Of a stretch of 64,000 bases of DNA, positions 8,927-19,649 are shown piece after piece. Position 1 is the first letter of the stretch. Every line of letters begins with the position of its first letter. A program made the position numbers and the translations under genes. Origin of the DNA: Gracilaria vermiculophylla (Eukaryota; Rhodophyta; Florideophyceae; Gracilariales; Gracilariaceae); NCBI GenBank assembly GCA_019155205.2, contig JAHNZQ020003146.1, forward strand, positions 1,371,537 through 1,435,536. The letters are read 5' to 3'. The notes beneath the pieces are model-generated. The model was not told the DNA's origin and made no database searches. It worked only from the letters and a program-made list of their open reading frames with translations.

Positions 8927-11515
8927 TCAAAGCACAAGATACTCCTCGCAAATTGCTACCGCCATTTCCAAGCTTCCACTTCCCCTGTATATCTGGATCA
9001 AATTGTAGGCGGCATCGCGTCTCACGTCAGCCCATTCAGGTATCTTTCCCTGTTCCACCCCTTCATATTCCTTGGTCAGCACCCGCTTGTACGCTTCTGT
9101 TGCGTAGTGCAGTAGTCCAAGTTGATGCATGGCTCTTCCTAGATTGTAGTCTGTCTCCATTTCATACAAGCCTCGTTCTTCAGCGGGCGCTCCTGCCATT
9201 CGATTTCGTCTATAATCGTTCAAGAATGCGAGAGCATACGTGATCATCTCATTGCGATTTTGTATGCGTCTTCCAGATGCAACGTATAGAGTTTGAATAG
9301 CCAGCACCAGACAGATGAGAGGATGATTGGGAAACAAATTCAAAGCATGCAAGTATATACCAACCGTGTATCGTCTGACGTTGATTCCTCCCCTGCTGGA
9401 ACAGTTTCCAGCAACAAAGGCCAAATAAAGAGATGGATTCTTCCTTCGTAATCTCTTGAGAAACTGAAAAGACCTATTGCGCTGAACGTCACTCTCAATT
9501 TTCCACATTTGATCAATTACAGCATACGCAAAAGCCTCATCTGCACTTTCCGGCTCTTCTAACAACAACATTCTTGCGGTGTCGTGTGCACGAGCGAGGT
9601 CGCCGACTGCAATTGACGTGATGGTATCGAGTACTCTTAGGCGACGTTTTAAGTCCATTCGGCCTCCGCTTAAGCGAAGATGTGCTAGAGATTCAAAAAT
9701 GCGTACCAATGATGAAGCCTTTTTCAGATCATTCCTTGCTTGGAACGCAAAAACTACCATCTCGGCGACTTCCACCAGCTGATCATCAACCAAGATTCGC
9801 ATCATACTAGCTCCTAGTTCTTGAAGCTTTTCCCTATCCATGCCTAACGTTGTTACCAGTCCTATTCTGTGACTGTGAAATGAAGCATTCGCAACGTTCG
9901 TATTCTCTACATCCGCCACATCTGTCTGATCGCTTTCTTTTCGACTATTCTTGCTCTCTGTGCAATACTGAATTGAGTTCTCCTGCGGGTCAGAGTCACT
10001 CAGAAACAATGCATACTCCAGTGGAGTGAACACCTGCAGCAAAAATCCGTCGCTGTCTCCACTGTCGAAAAGCTGCTTACCAAGTGCAAGCGCATCGATT
10101 GCTTCTTTTCGTTCTTTTGCAGTGAGAGAGTACTGCACCACCAGATTCGAATACTTTTTCGTTGTCTTACGTTTGGCCTTTGCGACTTCTTTTGTAGGCT
10201 GAAACTGTTGATATCGCAGTGAGGCTTCGACATGGCGAGGATGCAGTGACAAAACCCATTCCAAATCGGATTTAGCCTTAGTCAAGTCTCCAATTCCCAA
10301 GCAACAAATCGCTCTATGAAGCCGAAGATCGACAGGATTTTCAGCATGATTCTCCATATCTAATAGCATGTTATATGCGCGGACCCCATCAGCAAAATTT
10401 GAACCCTCTCTGCAAGCATCAGCAACTTGTTTGAGTAGCAAAGGATGTTTGGCTACAATACTTGGTGATGACATGAATTCTCGGAAAGTGGGTTCTGCTA
10501 CAGTTGAAGACACGAGCCTATGATGACAAATCGCTTCCAGCAAACGTTGAACAAATGTTAGCGCGCATCCAAGCTCAGCGTTTAGATCTTTTGCTCTAGA
10601 CAATAGAGCTGCAGCGTCAAGGTACCGATTTTCAACGAAACGCAAGGCGATCAGAATTTCAATCAAAGTCCGGATGGCCTTCAGTTTGGTTTGTCGACCT
10701 GTAGTCTTCCTCTGTGCCGTAATTTCACAATCTCGAATCATTCCTTCTATAACTTTGGATGCTTTCTCTGGAGACTTCGCCTTCCTATAGAGGTCAGTAA
10801 TTAGCTGGGCTAGTTCAATATCATCAGGTGTAATCTTAGCGATCTTGCTGAAATTCTCAGCGGCCTTACCATGCTTTCCCAGTTTCATAAAGAGGAAACC
10901 CCTGCCACGAAGCGCTTCGACATCGCCGCTGTTGGACCCGCGGAGTGCTTGAGAGAGGCAGTGGATTGCCTTCTCCAAATCACCCTCATCCTCCCAGAGA
11001 GCTGCATTCCTTTTCCAAAGGTCTCTATCCTGACGGTTGAGTTCTGCTGCACTCATATACAATTCAAGAGCCTTTTTTCTATCTCCTTGCTCTTCATGAA
11101 TTAGACCAAGGGTTCTTCGAGGTGCTATGGCATTTGGCGCCTCGTTGATGACCCTCTGCAATAGTTCAGAGGCTTCACTGAAATTCTTTGAAACATAGGC
11201 CAGTGTAGCGGCACCCATGACAGAGGTCAGCTGACGTGGTACGTCTGTGGGTTTTGCACGTTTTTTAGCTCCATGTTGACCTGAACGAAGTTTTCGCTTT
11301 CTTCCCCGTCGTCTGTACTGCTTTCTCTCTGCAATGAGATCATCTAGTGTAGCACCAAAGACCTCTTCCCTCACCTTTTTCTCTGTTCGGTCCTCCTCAG
11401 AACTTGCTAATGGATCGCTCTCGTCTCCCTCACTTTCCGTACTTTTTTGATGCAATGAATAATCAAGTCCATCTACATCGATATTATAGTCGATGTCATC
11501 ATTGTCGGACAACAT
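8927..11515 (-). CDS. General transcription factor IIIC TPR subunit (GTF3C3/Tfc4, tau131 family)
   Basis: The ATG at 11515 opens an uninterrupted 862-residue frame. The N-terminus (1-90) is acidic then basic (YRRRGRKRKLRSGQHGAKKR). From about residue 97 there are tandem tetratricopeptide repeats (for example AYVSKNFSEASELLQRVI, LGLIHEEQGDRKKALELY, RKNAALWEDEGDLEKAI-like helices), a central basic linker near 450, and a C-terminal TPR block. The C-terminal block includes ERGLYEMETDYNLGRAMHQLGL and ATEAYKRVL, the hallmark of the TFIIIC102/Tfc4 family, and the chain ends ICEEYLVL as in that family. The protein scaffolds tauA of TFIIIC and recruits TFIIIB to tRNA and 5S genes for RNA polymerase III. 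Length and domain order fit animal and fungal homologues. Confidence 0.9.
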   Translation of the reverse strand: MLSDNDDIDYNIDVDGLDYSLHQKSTESEGDESDPLASSEEDRTEKKVREEVFGATLDDLIAERKQYRRRGRKRKLRSGQHGAKKRAKPTDVPRQLTSVMGAATLAYVSKNFSEASELLQRVINEAPNAIAPRRTLGLIHEEQGDRKKALELYMSAAELNRQDRDLWKRNAALWEDEGDLEKAIHCLSQALRGSNSGDVEALRGRGFLFMKLGKHGKAAENFSKIAKITPDDIELAQLITDLYRKAKSPEKASKVIEGMIRDCEITAQRKTTGRQTKLKAIRTLIEILIALRFVENRYLDAAALLSRAKDLNAELGCALTFVQRLLEAICHHRLVSSTVAEPTFREFMSSPSIVAKHPLLLKQVADACREGSNFADGVRAYNMLLDMENHAENPVDLRLHRAICCLGIGDLTKAKSDLEWVLSLHPRHVEASLRYQQFQPTKEVAKAKRKTTKKYSNLVVQYSLTAKERKEAIDALALGKQLFDSGDSDGFLLQVFTPLEYALFLSDSDPQENSIQYCTESKNSRKESDQTDVADVENTNVANASFHSHRIGLVTTLGMDREKLQELGASMMRILVDDQLVEVAEMVVFAFQARNDLKKASSLVRIFESLAHLRLSGGRMDLKRRLRVLDTITSIAVGDLARAHDTARMLLLEEPESADEAFAYAVIDQMWKIESDVQRNRSFQFLKRLRRKNPSLYLAFVAGNCSSRGGINVRRYTVGIYLHALNLFPNHPLICLVLAIQTLYVASGRRIQNRNEMITYALAFLNDYRRNRMAGAPAEERGLYEMETDYNLGRAMHQLGLLHYATEAYKRVLTKEYEGVEQGKIPEWADVRRDAAYNLIQIYRGSGSLEMAVAICEEYLVL

Positions 11516-12865
11516 GACCTACCAGGGGCTGTTTTCGAGGCAATTTTGAACATGGGGAGATGCTGTCGCCTACGATAAAGAAAACACCTCTTAACCGGCC
11601 ACAGTCATGGTCCCAATAGCAGAATCATCCACCACTGTCGAAAAGTGATATCGAACTTTACCAGATGCTTTAGCTCTTCTCGTGGACTCGAAGCTTTCTG
11701 GGCAAACTTTCGGGGGTTTTGTGCCGTGCAAGCTCTCTGCTTTGGTCTGAAATGAAAGCTTTCGATGTGTCGCTGCGAGCCTTTACTTGAAATCCCCAAC
11801 TGTCTTGGCTTCCACGATGGAGTGTGTCCGGAGAAATTTCGAGAATCATAACAACAAGTCGCACTCGATAGTCCGCTACCTCGATGCATATTGCTTCTCA
11901 TGATGAACACTGATTGGTGAACGGTCATGACCTAACTGGGACACGTGTACTTCTGTACAGTTCTTTATCTTGAGAAACACTAAACGCGCCAAAAACGATA
12001 CCCATAGCTATTCTGGCGCCCCTGTGGATACTTGAACTCCCAGAGCGTCAACCCACTACCTTTCGCAATGACCGCACCTGTATACTTACGAAAGCGCATG
12101 AGGCGTCGGAGAGAGAGTCGAGTGAGAATGGAAAGCGGATGTAATGTAAGAATGGGGGAACAAAGCCGGTCAGAGCATGATGGAGGCAGCACTGAGCATG
12201 GATGTAGTGCGTCAAAGCAATACACATACCTTAGGTCCATGCGCACGACGGCGTCAATAATGTCTCTGGGATCAATCCACCTTTGAGACCCGATACGGCC
12301 ACTTCTTGCAAACATCAGCATGAGTCGTTACCATTCTGGTAAACTAGAAGTACCCTTTGTACAGCAACGCTAAAAAGCCATGTTCGATGACCAAAAGGAC
12401 AGCTTCGGGTCCTGTGGATAACAAATAGTGTACACACCGTTCATGGTCTTGATGAAGCTAAGTAATATGTTCCCAGGAAGAAAGTTGGACTGAAACAGCT
12501 GCAATCCTATCAACTAAAGTACTCACGAAGAAAACGAATTAAACCCTGCAGTACTCTCGATGTGCAGAGCTATGATCAGCAAAACTTCTCAGTCATTTGT
12601 CATAAATTGGAACAAAGCTGAACGCCAGTGGGAGGCCTAACGGCATGTGGAAGGAAACTTTGTGGAATCTGCTTTCAGAACGCCACGAATGACGAGGCGG
12701 AACTCGATATTATCGGTCATTTTCTTAACGAAACCAGACTACATACGTTGCAAGTACAAAAAGCCGCCATGAAAAGATTCTTCTTCATTTCATAGTTGCA
12801 ATTAATTCAGCGCTCAGAATATCCATATTCCTCTCCAAAAAACGGATGTTGATGAGCATAACATC
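11516..12865. other. 1.35-kb intergenic region
   Basis: Lies between the 5' end of the TFIIIC gene and the 3' end of pyruvate kinase. Open stretches here are short and unconvincing. No repeat or RNA gene is recognised. Confidence 0.4.
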
Positions 12866-14521
12866 TCAACGAACTCTGCGCACCTGTATGGTGTTTACCG
12901 TATTTTTGTCTTTCACAAGCATGTCACTGGTGATCACGACGTTGTCGCCACTCGAAGTGTGTCCTTTCTCCAATAGTAAAACAATTGCGCGAGCGATGGT
13001 CTCTTCCGGATCATCCGAAAAATCTAGTTCGTATGACTTGACACCCCAAAACAACGTCAGCCGTCTGACAAGATCCGCGTCAGGAGTGAGGGCGATGATA
13101 GGACATCTGGGACGGGTTGATGCAACCAATTTTGCATAGTTTCCAAGTCTGGTGAAAACAACAATCGCGGCGACATTCAACCTGGATGCCAACGTTGAAG
13201 CCGCGTATGCAAGATCCAGACGTGAGTCTTTGAGCCCATCCCCCAGTGGAGACGGTGTCATTGGCGAAAACAAATCATTCTGAGACATAGCTGAGTCACG
13301 AGAAACAACGCTTTTCGCCACCTTTGCCATCACTGTCAACGCTTTGTATGGGAACGAACCGTTTGCCGTCTCCCCGCTCAACATGGTGGCGTCCGCGCCT
13401 TGTCTTACGGCTTCAGTAATATCTGCAACTTCAGCACGAGTTGGAGTGGGATAAGTAATCATGCTCTCCAACATATGCGTAGCGACAATTGTTGGCTTGC
13501 GCAAGGTTCTATTGATATGAACAATTTCATCTTGTATGAGCGGGACATCTTCGACAGGGATCTCCGCACCCAAATCACCACGAGCAACCATAGCTCCATC
13601 AGATGCTTTGAGAATTTGAGGCAGTCGGTGAATGGCGTCTGCACTTTCGATCTTGGACAAGACAAGTGCCTTGCATCCATTTTCAACGAGGTATTTCTTG
13701 AGACGAGCGACATCATCTTCGTGCTTCACAAAGCTAAGCGCATAGAAGTCTACATTCATCTCCATCCCGAATTTGATGTCCTCCCAATCTTTGTCTGTGA
13801 TCGCTGGTAACGAGGCACTCTTTCCTCTGACATTGAGGTGACGACGCGATGTTAGGGTGCCGCCATCGATACATTCCGAAATGACGTCTGTCTCAGTCTT
13901 CTCTGTGCATAGAAAAGAACACATCCCACCGTCGACAAGCAAGGTATCGCCAACGTGAACATCGTTGACAAAGTCATCGTAACTCACATCGACAGTACTG
14001 TCGTCAAAGCTATCAAAATCCTTCCGGACAGTCCAAACAAATCGCTGCCCCCTCTTGACCTTGATGGGTGCCTTGACATCACCACTTCTAACTTCAGGTC
14101 CCTTTGTATCCAACAGAATGCCCAAGTTGAAGCGCCCCTTGGCATTAATCTGGCGAACGTTATCAATGACAGCCTTGTGCCACTCGTGGGTTCCGTGACT
14201 CATATTGAGTCGGACGACATCCATGCCGGTCTCGGCGAGCTTTTCAATGCTGTCCAGGTCAGAAGTCTTCGGACCAATGGTGCACACAATTTTGCTCATA
14301 CGCCCTGCATCGATACCCCACATCTGATCGTCGTCATACGCATTGCTTGCAAACCCCAGACTGGTTGCCTCGCCTCGCGATGTTGCGACGGCGCACCATC
14401 GGGGAGGAGTGCGCGCAGCACGAACGCGGGGTGTCAAACGCTGCACAAAAGTGGATGAAGTACAGCAAGGAATGCGGGACTTGTGAATCAGCAACGACGG
14501 TGAAGCTGCAAAGGCAATCAT
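12866..14521 (-). CDS. Pyruvate kinase, probably plastid-targeted
   Basis: The ATG at 14521 gives 551 residues. It catalyses PEP + ADP to pyruvate + ATP. Family landmarks in order are KIVCTIGP, VVRLNMSHG, LLDTKGPEVRSG, the B domain, VLSKIESADAI, MVARGDLGAEIP (signature with the Mg/PEP-binding acidic residues), KPTIVATHMLESM (His where many enzymes have Gln), PTRAEVADI, DATMLSGETANG, and a full C-terminal domain ending IQVRRVR. The catalytic core starts near residue 72. The 70 residues before it are rich in Ala, Ser, Arg and Thr, poor in acids, and begin MIAFAASPSL with Phe at position 4, which is typical of red-algal plastid transit peptides. A mitochondrial presequence cannot be excluded from composition alone. 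The frame is uninterrupted. Confidence 0.95.
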   Translation of the reverse strand: MIAFAASPSLLIHKSRIPCCTSSTFVQRLTPRVRAARTPPRWCAVATSRGEATSLGFASNAYDDDQMWGIDAGRMSKIVCTIGPKTSDLDSIEKLAETGMDVVRLNMSHGTHEWHKAVIDNVRQINAKGRFNLGILLDTKGPEVRSGDVKAPIKVKRGQRFVWTVRKDFDSFDDSTVDVSYDDFVNDVHVGDTLLVDGGMCSFLCTEKTETDVISECIDGGTLTSRRHLNVRGKSASLPAITDKDWEDIKFGMEMNVDFYALSFVKHEDDVARLKKYLVENGCKALVLSKIESADAIHRLPQILKASDGAMVARGDLGAEIPVEDVPLIQDEIVHINRTLRKPTIVATHMLESMITYPTPTRAEVADITEAVRQGADATMLSGETANGSFPYKALTVMAKVAKSVVSRDSAMSQNDLFSPMTPSPLGDGLKDSRLDLAYAASTLASRLNVAAIVVFTRLGNYAKLVASTRPRCPIIALTPDADLVRRLTLFWGVKSYELDFSDDPEETIARAIVLLLEKGHTSSGDNVVITSDMLVKDKNTVNTIQVRRVR

Positions 14522-14958
14522 TGCGGTATTTGGCAGCGGCTAATCCAGCAATTAAGTTGGTATGGTGCTGCCACTTGTTCGAGAAGAAGAGATCTACGCA
14601 GTTGACGAGATAGGAAATGGCCAAGGAGCGAGGTAAGTCCGCGTGCGGCGATGGTCGGGAGAGCAGAAACGGTTGCGGGCGAATGGCTATACACGCGCGG
14701 CGCATCTGAGCCAATCCCGGCGACGGTGGGCCAGCGCCGCAAACGTTGCGCAAATCTGCACGTCACACAATCGGCGAATAGTCTTGAAACACGTCACATT
14801 GCTCTGTCGCCAAATAGCGCATCGCGCTGCAGCTTACGCCCCATCCACCACACCAGAAGCGTCTGGCATCTGCCAGTCTTCCGACGAAAGCTCCCCCTGC
14901 TCCTCTGCTTCGGCCACGGCCGCCGCAGACGGGAACGAAGAGGCAAAAGCGGTTCGCC
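14522..14958. promoter_or_regulatory. Shared upstream region of pyruvate kinase and a divergent ORF
   Basis: 437 bp between divergent start codons. It is inferred to hold the pyruvate kinase promoter. Open frames crossing it begin without ATG and are discounted. Confidence 0.3.
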
Positions 14959-15447
14959 ATGCCCACACCTGGCTCACAGATCGCGCGCATCATCGCAGAG
15001 CCGCCCCCAACAGAACTTGTCCCCGCGGCGCAAGCCGCTCGTGAAGCTGCGGCGGCTCACGTGTGGCGTTCTGCTTACGAGCAAGGCGCGCGAGCCGGCT
15101 GGGCCGCAGGTTGGGCCGCGGCCAGTGTACCCGACCCTACGTCACCTGCTGACGAACCGCAATTTCAGCTGCAACTCAGCGAGGAATGTGCCCGCTTGTT
15201 TTCGCGTCCGAAAAAGCGCCGGCAGGACGCGCCGAGCGAGGAGCCCGAACAGCATGATTTGAGTGCCATGGGCGGTGGAACAGCGCAGCATGCTCGCCTG
15301 CAACAGAAGCGCGCCCTTTACGGCGAGCAAGCTCAAAGAGTTGTAGAGAGCGAAAACATGTCAGACGCCGTTTTCCGCGCGGAAGCGAGCAGGACGGGTG
15401 CGCATTTTTGGCCAGTAATAGCGCTCAGGAACTCACAGAGAGAGTAA
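14959..15447 (+). CDS. Uncharacterised Ala/Glu-rich 162-residue protein
   Basis: ATG-initiated and uninterrupted. The N-terminal half has an Ala-rich helix (AAREAAAAHVWRSAYEQGAR) followed by AGWAAGWAAAS, which could be amphipathic or GxxxG-packing. The second half is charged, with PKKRRQD as a possible nuclear-localisation motif. No family is recognised. It sits divergent to pyruvate kinase. Overlapping frames on the same GC-rich stretch are also open, so this is the best of several candidates rather than a firm call. Confidence 0.4.
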   Translation: MPTPGSQIARIIAEPPPTELVPAAQAAREAAAAHVWRSAYEQGARAGWAAGWAAASVPDPTSPADEPQFQLQLSEECARLFSRPKKRRQDAPSEEPEQHDLSAMGGGTAQHARLQQKRALYGEQAQRVVESENMSDAVFRAEASRTGAHFWPVIALRNSQRE

Positions 15448-16220
15448 CATACTTGCCTGTGATGTACGTGTGACGGACTCTTATGTTCATTTGTGCATGG
15501 CGAGATATGCTCGCAAATTGCAACGTTGCTTTACTGCAGCTTCCGACTATCATCCCTTTACTTTGCATGAGCTTCTGAGTGTTCTTTCTTATCCTCGACA
15601 CGGAATTTACTGTCAAGAGGTCGACTTTCACCGAGCTTACTAAACTCGCGACTACTGATCGAGCATCCACTGCCACTCACTAGATATCGAATAATCATGT
15701 GCCACTCTGATCATACAGATGCGCCGGCACATGTGCCAATAAGAAATGGTATCGCCGTCCTGGAGAACGTCTTCCCAATATGATAAAAGATCCTAGATGG
15801 AACGAGGCGAACTGGTTTTCAGCGACCATCAGAGAAACAGTGCTGTCGAAGTATCAGGCAACTGCCAAGCATCAAATTCCACTGTCGACCGATTTGGCTG
15901 GGCGAAAGGGAAAGTGTTTATGTTTGAGATGCAAGTAAATTTGAGGCTGACTCTTAAATCACTCCAATGAGTTCAACTATCAAACTATCTGCTGCGGGCA
16001 TACTTTGCAGAGCGCAGATGCAAACTTGAGCTATGTAAAAATCTCCGAGGGAAGAGCACCAAATCAATAAGGTTGTGGGCAAACATGCTTGTTCATTTAT
16101 TACCACCGTAACATGCCAACAGTAAGCTCAGCGGTGTTAGCCTGCTTTTGTTTCACAATCAAAGACGCGAAGGCTTTAAAAAGTCCCAAAAGCACGTCTT
16201 ACAAGAGGTTGAGGTTCCGT
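15448..16220. other. Intergenic, nothing recognised
   Basis: Convergent spacer of about 770 bp with only short random open frames. Confidence 0.4.
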
Positions 16221-16688
16221 TCACATGCAGGCGAGTTTGATCGGGGAAATTGGGCTGGTATCGTCCATGCAAGTGGTCAGAATGATCTGGTTCAGGGTGC
16301 CTACCAGCAACTCTGCGTTGATTGTGCCGTTTTTCGTGAGGAAAGGAATGCAGAATCCCTCGGAAGCCAGAATAGTCTCTTCATCGCCGATGAATCCCAA
16401 ACACGCTTCCTTCGTCAAATCTGGATCACTGGCGACACTAAAAGCTCCAGAGAAAATTGCGAAGCAGAAGCAAGTGGATTGTGGCACAAGCAATGCACTT
16501 GGGCATACGCCAATCATACCTGTCGGTGGGTCACCGTAGGCATCAGTAGGCATCGGCATATCTTCAGAATCCATTTGACGTACAGAGTAAGTAGATTGTG
16601 ATGGTAACATCCACGCCGAGTGTGCGACATGCATGCCCATACAACACAGCACCACGGTCAAGAGCACATTATTCATGGTTGCGGACAT
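16221..16688 (-). CDS. Small secreted cysteine-containing protein
   Basis: The ATG at 16688 gives 155 residues; the longer frame starts with GTG upstream and was rejected. The first 23 or so residues (MSATMNNVLLTVVLCCMGMH, then VAHSA) form a clear signal peptide with a hydrophobic core and a small-residue cleavage region; a second Met at residue 5 would also leave it intact. The predicted mature part has seven Cys including a CFC pair, and ends PIKLACM without a membrane anchor or ER-retention signal. No family is recognised. An apoplastic or vesicular role is an inference from the signal peptide alone. Confidence 0.65.
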   Translation of the reverse strand: MSATMNNVLLTVVLCCMGMHVAHSAWMLPSQSTYSVRQMDSEDMPMPTDAYGDPPTGMIGVCPSALLVPQSTCFCFAIFSGAFSVASDPDLTKEACLGFIGDEETILASEGFCIPFLTKNGTINAELLVGTLNQIILTTCMDDTSPISPIKLACM

Positions 16689-17940
16689 ATTGGTGAACAG
16701 GGGAACGTGTTTTCCAGGGATCGTTGATTCGCGAATCAGATGAGGAGGCGAGGCGAAGAGACCAGGAGACCAATATCGCTGGCTTTTATGCTCACGAGAT
16801 CGGCGACGCAAGTGTCCATCCACGCAGCTTTAACGTTGCCAAATAACTGTTTTTCGAGGGTTTTGAACGTTTCATACACGCGTCAGAAACGGTGTTTTTG
16901 ATTTCAAGCAATGCAACCCAGCCGATGTGCGCGAAAGCTCATATTTTATGAGCATATTGAAAATGCCATTCTGCAACGCGTTGCCGCGTACAGCCTTGTG
17001 TAGGGAACACCTTGTCTTGCTCTGAACAGTGCACGAATTTGTCGTTTGTTATGTTACCTTATGTTAACGTGAAGTGAAAGCCAATGCGCCCATGCGTCTG
17101 GCACGCGTATCTCCCGATTTCTGATACGCAGGGATACGCAGCTCTCACACGCACCTCCGACGACGAGAGCTTCGGAGTGCGTGGGAACATAAAGTACCTT
17201 ACTAGTAATTACGCACAACGACCTGTCTTGCCTCCGTGGAGAGGGGGCCAGACTGCCCTTTGCTTTCGTCCCGATGATTGGTGATTCGTAGGCTCTCTGC
17301 GCGCTTTGCACCCTCTCTTTCGCTCTCTTTCTCACATGTTCTTCCAGACGGGCACCCTAACGAGTCAGTTTGCCATATGAAATGAAATGTAGCGTTTTTT
17401 CTGCCATCCAACAAAATGTAATGTGTTCTGAAAAACAGATTCACTCGTTTTAGACTCTTACTTGATGTCTTGTTAACTTGCATACAGTGTGCCAAACTGT
17501 TATATCATAGGACAGGTACTCAAAATGTTTTCTTGGGCTTCAATTGCAACAGAGCGCTGTGAATGCAGTCGAAAGGACACTGACACCGTGACGGAAACGA
17601 TCGCGTAATTAGAACTATGTCGACGGTGAGCGAACGAGCGCGAAAGGATAGGTAAACGTATGAGGGCGTATTTATGAGCCCGCAGGAGAACAAAAGAGGT
17701 TCAGTAAAAAAAGGGCATCGACCCAGTTGCCATAAACGCACATCCCTTCTTGAATCAATTTCCAAAACAAAATATTTTTTTGGTCCATTCTATTCCATTT
17801 TATGATAGAGTTATTGTCTCCATTTTCTTGGATTATAATTGGGTTAAAACTAGTTATAATATTTTTTTCATGAAGCTAAACTATCATAGAACAGTGAAAT
17901 TCTATACTGCCACTCCACGTAAAGCTTTTTAAAACAGGTT
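16689..17940. other. Intergenic transition from gene island to transposon block
   Basis: No convincing gene. Composition drops to AT-rich from about 17750, which marks the start of the decayed Tc1/mariner region. Confidence 0.4.
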
Positions 17941-17941
17941 T

Positions 17942-18720
17942 TCAGTAACCCGTCGCTGATCCTTTGCAATCTATGACTTCTAAGAACCTGTCAGGAATGC
18001 CACGGTGTAGTTTGCGAATATACTGTTCCTGAATATTCGACCAAGCAACCCTCATAGCTTCAATTAAGTCTTCGTTACTATTTAACTGGTGACTATTTGC
18101 GTAAAGATCTCTTGGCAAACTCCACAAACATTTTTTATATTGTAGAAATCCGGGCTTTTTGCGAAGCAATCTGTAACCATCATGTTTTTTCAGAAAACGA
18201 ATTTTTAGTGCACGTAGATCTTTGCACATAAAGTAAGCTCTACCTTGCTGAAAACTCCTACGATTTTCAAATGCTTCTATTGCAAAAGTTAATTACTTCT
18301 CTTCTAATATCGTAATATACAGATTAGAATTAATATTTTCTTTTACTTAAACAAGTGCGGCACGCCATAGTAGATTACCTATCCTCAAACCAAAACTAAG
18401 CCTCCTCTTTTTGACGTTTTGAAAAATAAACAGCTTAATTTCGAAAATCTTGCCAGTTGCAATTTAATCGATAAAGACCGTTTGGACTTAACTTTCTTCA
18501 TCACTAGAAACCCTTTTTTCCGGTTCGGAGGGATACTCATCAAGACGTTTTGCAGCAAATATTACACCTAAATATTGACGTTCTGACCTCATCATTAGAC
18601 TTGTTTTCACTTTATTGTACTTAAGGTATGGAATGGCTGGTAAGTCGTGCTGCACTCGTTGGAAAGTAATGGAGATTTTATAATTCTTTAGAAATTTCTT
18701 AGCTAATTTATTCTGAAGTC
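17942..18720 (-). pseudogene. Degenerate Tc1/mariner transposase
   Basis: The 3' part (17942-18229) is open for 95 codons and reads like the C-terminus of Tc1-type DDE transposases: NSNEDLIEAMRVAW, then IRKLHRGIPDRFLEVI and KGSATGY. Reading further into 18361-18560 on the same strand, across stops, gives the family pattern SSDE ... SPNGLYRLNCNWQDFR ... YFSKRQ, equivalent to FSDE..F...DGPDG...YWhDlr...fSkRq. Frame breaks and stops separate these blocks, so the gene is dead. I could not find terminal inverted repeats or a TA duplication. Confidence 0.6.
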
Positions 18721-19421
18721 TGACATCTCGAACAATTTCTCTCCCTATAGTTGAAGAATGTTTTTTTAGCCTGGCTTAAAACGGCTGTACTGAGCAGGAG
18801 GTGAACATTTCAAGAGGTTTCGAATAATACATCGAAAGCGATGTACATTTTTCGGCTTGTGAGGCATGGAACATGTTTTGATGTTTAAAGCAACAATGCC
18901 CCCGTCCCAAAATATTTAAGATCCGTCTCAAGCGTTATCGTTAATAAAACGTTTTGAAACACTAGCTCGGAGGAAAGAAGAAATGATTACGCTAATTTAG
19001 ATTTTCTTATTATATCGAAGGTCTTCAGTAATTGCGCGCTTTTTTGCTTTAAATACATATGACAGAATGAAACTTCCCTGCCTTATAAAATCTTGGTACA
19101 CTTTTTTAAAAAACTCTCAAATTGAGCGATTGTAAATGTCTACTTCGCCATTTTCCAGCAACTTTCAAGAACACAAGATGTTTTTCAAGCGTATTTATAA
19201 ACACAACCTGCCACTCATTGCCACAATATGAGCCTCTATGGCACCTGTCTCATAAACATTTTGCGCACCATACTGATAGACATCGTGCAACAGTTGCATC
19301 CGATAATAACGTAAAGTTTTTAATTCTCACTGACACGTCGTTTCTGATGCTGCGACATTTCGTAAACTTAGCAACACTGCATAACCATTAAAAAAAATTT
19401 CATCTCTAATTCTTTCTACCT
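18721..19421. other. AT-rich DNA between mariner and copia elements
   Basis: No recognisable coding. It may contain the N-terminal part of the decayed mariner transposase, but I cannot read it. Confidence 0.35.
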
Positions 19422-19426
19422 CGCTT

Positions 19427-19649
19427 TCTTGGAGAGGCAGTTGAGATGAAAACAAGACTTTCGGAATTGAGGACTGTTATTCAGAACATTGAAGAACAAC
19501 CGTCCTCCTTAAAGAGATTAAGACTTACGGGAGCATATGACACTGATATGCCAACGTAAACAGATACAATAATATAAATTCAAGCAGCATCACGTTAACA
19601 ATACAAATACAAATATGAAGAGTAGTTCAAATGGTCAAAGTCTCTGAGA
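19427..19649 (-). repeat. 3' LTR of copia-1
   Basis: Direct copy of 24539-24762, clearly similar along the whole length (both begin TCTTGGAGAGGCAGTTGAG on the plus strand and end CTGAGA), with scattered substitutions that show some age. Confidence 0.92.

Noticed and set aside
10000..10233. Minus-strand 77-codon frame inside the TFIIIC gene
   Set aside because: Alternative-frame reading within a well-supported gene.
14643..15262. Two other plus-strand frames (133 and 203 codons) near 14959-15447
   Set aside because: Arg/Ser-rich frames overlapping each other and the chosen ORF; the 162-residue frame has a more protein-like composition and an ATG start.
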